A stretch of 26,459 bases of DNA from positions 1 to 26,459 of the forward strand of contig JANOPN010000161.1 of the NCBI GenBank assembly GCA_031421855.1, given 5' to 3'. Origin of the DNA: JAAFHN01 sp031421855 (lineage in GTDB: Bacteria > Pseudomonadota > Gammaproteobacteria > Burkholderiales > Burkholderiaceae_C). Below the pieces are notes generated by a model. It saw only the letters and a list, made by a program, of their open reading frames with translations, did no database searches and was not told the DNA's origin. Both the position numbers and the translations under genes were made by a program. Below, piece after piece: positions 23,971-26,459 of this stretch (positions are counted from its first letter, which is position 1; each line of letters starts with the position of its first letter).

Positions 23971-24011
23971 GCCATTGGTCACTGTATTCATTGACGTTGT
24001 TGCTATCAAAA
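23971..24011 (-). repeat. Dispersed ~40-bp repeat, copy 6 (leader of the solute-binding protein gene)
   Basis: On the plus strand CCATTGGTCACTGTATTCAT followed by a TTGTTGCTATCAAAA block matches the reverse complement of the consensus with about 6 mismatches in 41 by hand. It ends about 60 bases before the next start codon. The remainder of the 173-base gap shows only the hairpin noted above. Confidence 0.75.
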
Positions 24012-24073
24012 GTGACTTATTCAGGTGACCTAAACGGCACTCAAACCACCCAAACTCGAATTGGAGCTTCAAA

Positions 24074-25234
24074 ATGAACATCCCATTGGCAACGCGCACT
24101 GATTCAAAAATCAGCCGCAGAAAAGTGGCTCAACTGGCAGCGTTTGGCCTTGCCGGCTCGGCATCGTTGGGCGTGAACCGAGCGTATTCACGAACAGCGC
24201 CCACCAAAAAACCCATCGGTTTGATGCAAATCGTTGACAGCTCGGCTGGCCAGCAAGATGTAACCAAAGATTTTGTCGTTGGTGTTCGCGCCGCATTCTC
24301 GGAGCTTAACCAACGCGGCGGCATCAATGGTCGCTTGGTCAGCCACCAAATCATTGAAACTGACGGCTCGGCGAGCGCGGTGGATGCGGCATTGAAGCAG
24401 GCACGAGGCGAAGTTGGCTGCGCGGCACTGATGGGCACTGTTGGCGACTTGGTCGCCAAAATGGTGACTGAGCGCACCGACTCTGCTTCCGATCTATGCC
24501 AATGCGCGCCTTGGCTGATGAGCGACATGGCCAAGAGTCTGCGCACATTCAACGTGTTTGCCAACCGAGGCGAACAAATTGCCCACGTGGTGCGCGTCAT
24601 GAGCGTCACAAACATGCGCGATCTCGGCGTGGTCTACGCGAGTGATGCCGATGAAATCAGCCACGGTGCAGAGTTGCGCCGGGCGACGCAGGCCAGCCAA
24701 ATGCGCACGACAAGCTACACACGCCGTGGCGAGTGGCGTTCAGTCGCGCAAAAACTCACCACCGACGCGCCGCCCATGCTGCTGTTTGTCGGAGGAACCC
24801 CTGAGCTCATCGCGTTGATTCAAGCCATGGGTCCTCAAACCCGCCAACGCTTCATCATCGGCTTAGCCGATGTCAACTTACAAACCGTCCAACAACTCGG
24901 CGTGCCCAAGGGCATCAATGTTGTGGCGGCCCAGGTCGCGCCAATGGTGACATCGGGTTTGTCGGTCGTTCGCGACTACCGATCAGCGCTCAACACCTAC
25001 TTCGACGAACCGCCGACATCACAAAGCCTCACGGGCTACATCAGCGCTCGAGTGATGATTGACTTAGTTAAAGGCGTGGATAGCAGCGATCCCCGAGGCA
25101 GCATCGCCGAAATCATGGCAACCCGCTCGGTGGTCGAATTGGGCGGCTTCAGCGTGTCAAACCAAATTGGGGTCCGTCGCACCCCATTCGTCACCCAGAC
25201 CATGCTTAGCGCAGATGGGCGGGTATTGGGGTAG
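24074..25234 (+). CDS. Periplasmic solute-binding protein, branched-chain amino acid type, probable Tat substrate
   Basis: 386 residues of the type 1 periplasmic-binding fold used by Leu/Ile/Val and amide transporters. The body has the usual opening GLMQIVDSSAGQ and FVVGVRAAFSELNQRGGINGR. The N-terminus has twin arginines at 15-16 (ISRRKVAQLAAFGLAGSAS), suggesting Tat export. GGAG lies seven bases before the ATG. No permease or ATPase genes of the Liv type are nearby, so the ligand is unknown and the protein may act as a sensor or partner of a distant transporter. It sits between the fasciclin gene and ppx. Confidence 0.85.
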   Translation: MNIPLATRTDSKISRRKVAQLAAFGLAGSASLGVNRAYSRTAPTKKPIGLMQIVDSSAGQQDVTKDFVVGVRAAFSELNQRGGINGRLVSHQIIETDGSASAVDAALKQARGEVGCAALMGTVGDLVAKMVTERTDSASDLCQCAPWLMSDMAKSLRTFNVFANRGEQIAHVVRVMSVTNMRDLGVVYASDADEISHGAELRRATQASQMRTTSYTRRGEWRSVAQKLTTDAPPMLLFVGGTPELIALIQAMGPQTRQRFIIGLADVNLQTVQQLGVPKGINVVAAQVAPMVTSGLSVVRDYRSALNTYFDEPPTSQSLTGYISARVMIDLVKGVDSSDPRGSIAEIMATRSVVELGGFSVSNQIGVRRTPFVTQTMLSADGRVLG

Positions 25235-25308
25235 CCTTCGCAAGGCCAAGGGCAAAATCCTGAACAGGGGACAATGGGTCCGCGAATCATCAACAACAAA
25301 ACGGATCC

Positions 25309-26459
25309 ATGCAAAACGGAACACAACTGGCAGCAATTGACCTTGGATCGAACAGCTTTAGGCTCGAAATCGGAGTCGTGTTTGATCAACACATCCAACG
25401 AGCTGACTATTTGAAAGATTTTGTTCGGCAAGGCAATGGATTGGATGGTGAGCGAAACCTGAGCGAAGAGTCGATCGCACGTGGCGTTGCCTGCTTGAGG
25501 CGTTTCGGCGAGCGCTTGGCAGGATTTAAACCCGAGCACGTGCGGGCTGTCGCCACTCAGACGCTAAGAGAAGCAAAAAACCGAGACGTTTTCATCGAAC
25601 AAGGCGAAACGGCCTTAGGTTTTCCTATTGAAGTCATTTCAGGGCACGACGAAGCCAGGTTGATTTACCAAGGCGTGAGTCGCTTGTTACATCAGTCGGA
25701 TGAGAGGCGTTTGGTTGTTGACATCGGCGGCCGATCGACCGAGTTGATTTTGGGGCAATTGCATGTCAGCTCAAGCCAAGAGTCGTATCGCCTGGGCAGT
25801 GTTGCTTGGTCGGGGCGATTTTTCCCAGGCGGTGCAATCAAGCCTTCATCGTTTGACGATGCTGAGTTGGCGGCCAAATCAATCGTGGAGGCCGGTGCGA
25901 CGACGTTCGGACGCACGCAGTGGGATGTCGCCTATGGCTCTTCTGGAACCATAGGGGCGGTAGCTGCCATGTTGGAAGCAGCAAACTGGCCCGCGGGGGT
26001 CGTCACACGCGAAGGGCTTCAGTGGTTGAGCAGTCAGTTTCGGCGCTCAAACCACGTCGACGACGTGAATTTGGCAGGCTTGAAGGATGACCGTCGCCCC
26101 GTGATTGTGGGTGGCATCTGCGTGTTGCGTGCGATTTTTGCAGTGTTGGATATCGATTCCATGCGGGTTGCAAACGGCTCGCTTCGACATGGCGTGCTCT
26201 TCAAACTGCTTTCACCACAAGCCGAGACGGACCTACGACGATCGGCTTTGGCGGCGTTTTCAAAGCGCTTGTACGTTGATGCCCCGCAAGTCGAGCGCGT
26301 TTTGAAGCAATCACTGGTGTTGCTTGAGCCATTGGCGCAACAACTAAATTGGCCAGCAGAGGCGCTTGAGCGCTGTCAGACCCAGCTGTCATGGGCTGCA
26401 CAAGTGCACGAAATTGGTCATGCCGTCTCGCCTGTAGAGGGGCACAGGCACGGCGCATA
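25309..26459 (+). CDS. ppx: Exopolyphosphatase, Ppx/GppA family (3' end outside window)
   Basis: 383 codons are present and the frame is open to the edge; family members are about 500 residues, so roughly the last quarter is missing. Actin-fold motifs of the family are present: AAIDLGSNSFRLE at 8-20, VVDIGGRSTEL, YGSSGTIGAV, and the start of the helical HD-like domain (WAAQVHEIGHAVSP) at the end. The enzyme releases phosphate from polyphosphate chain ends; GppA-type pppGpp hydrolysis is an alternative. It follows the solute-binding protein gene by 74 bases. Proximity to the pst-pho cluster fits phosphate metabolism. No Pho box was seen in its immediate leader. Confidence 0.93.
   Translation, partial: MQNGTQLAAIDLGSNSFRLEIGVVFDQHIQRADYLKDFVRQGNGLDGERNLSEESIARGVACLRRFGERLAGFKPEHVRAVATQTLREAKNRDVFIEQGETALGFPIEVISGHDEARLIYQGVSRLLHQSDERRLVVDIGGRSTELILGQLHVSSSQESYRLGSVAWSGRFFPGGAIKPSSFDDAELAAKSIVEAGATTFGRTQWDVAYGSSGTIGAVAAMLEAANWPAGVVTREGLQWLSSQFRRSNHVDDVNLAGLKDDRRPVIVGGICVLRAIFAVLDIDSMRVANGSLRHGVLFKLLSPQAETDLRRSALAAFSKRLYVDAPQVERVLKQSLVLLEPLAQQLNWPAEALERCQTQLSWAAQVHEIGHAVSPVEGHRHGA

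Noticed and set aside
25234..25246. Small hairpin GCCTT/AAGGC after the solute-binding protein gene
   Set aside because: Only five pairs and no T-run; too weak to call a terminator.
1..26459. tRNA, rRNA, CRISPR array, riboswitch or phage genes
   Set aside because: No cloverleaf, rRNA-like stretch, regularly spaced identical repeats or phage-type proteins were seen; the dispersed repeat copies are kilobases apart and inside genes.

Overview
The window looks like chromosomal DNA from a betaproteobacterium of the order Burkholderiales, probably Comamonadaceae-like. This rests on protein character (HisZ, PurA, Tex, PhoR/PhoB and the Pst system all read as Burkholderiales types), a moderately high G+C content and the hisZ-purA-phosphoribosyltransferase gene order. 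No rRNA, tRNA, CRISPR array, prophage or intact insertion sequence was found. Most of the window is ordinary, tightly packed housekeeping DNA.

Layout. 1-247: the 5' end of a small helix-turn-helix-like gene and an intergenic repeat. 248-3771 (minus): a LolD/YbbA-type ABC ATPase followed by a TldD/TldE-type protease pair. 3791-7042 (plus): four genes chained by 4-base stop/start overlaps: tesA esterase, mnmH tRNA 2-selenouridine synthase, an SMP-30-like beta-propeller and an SMR transporter. 7043-11441 (minus): hisZ, purA, a phosphoribosyltransferase and a cystathionine beta-lyase. 11534-12177 (minus): a vapBC toxin-antitoxin pair with three 12-bp iterons upstream. 12442-14835 (minus): tex. 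15022-15771 (plus): a secreted DUF1223 protein. 15780-16691 (minus): a short-chain dehydrogenase. 16787-23189 (minus): the complete phosphate locus pstS-pstC-pstA-pstB-phoU-phoB-phoR. 23394-26459 (plus): a fasciclin lipoprotein, an orphan Tat-type solute-binding protein and the start of an exopolyphosphatase.

The right third is a phosphate module. PstSCAB imports phosphate. PhoU links the transporter to the PhoR/PhoB two-component system. Ppx degrades polyphosphate. The 204-bp region between pstS and the fasciclin gene carries PhoB-type heptamer repeats on both strands, so the fasciclin lipoprotein is a candidate member of the Pho regulon.

The least expected structure is a short dispersed repeat of about 40 bp. 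It has two conserved blocks, TAGCAACAAACCCAATGAAT and GACCAAGGGCGAA, separated by about 5 bases. Six recognisable copies and one degraded copy lie across the window. Some are intergenic; others lie inside coding sequence: the start and signal peptide of the DUF1223 protein, the C-terminus of MnmH, an internal segment of HisZ and, in the degraded copy, the linker of PhoR. All six good copies have the same orientation relative to transcription of the gene they touch.
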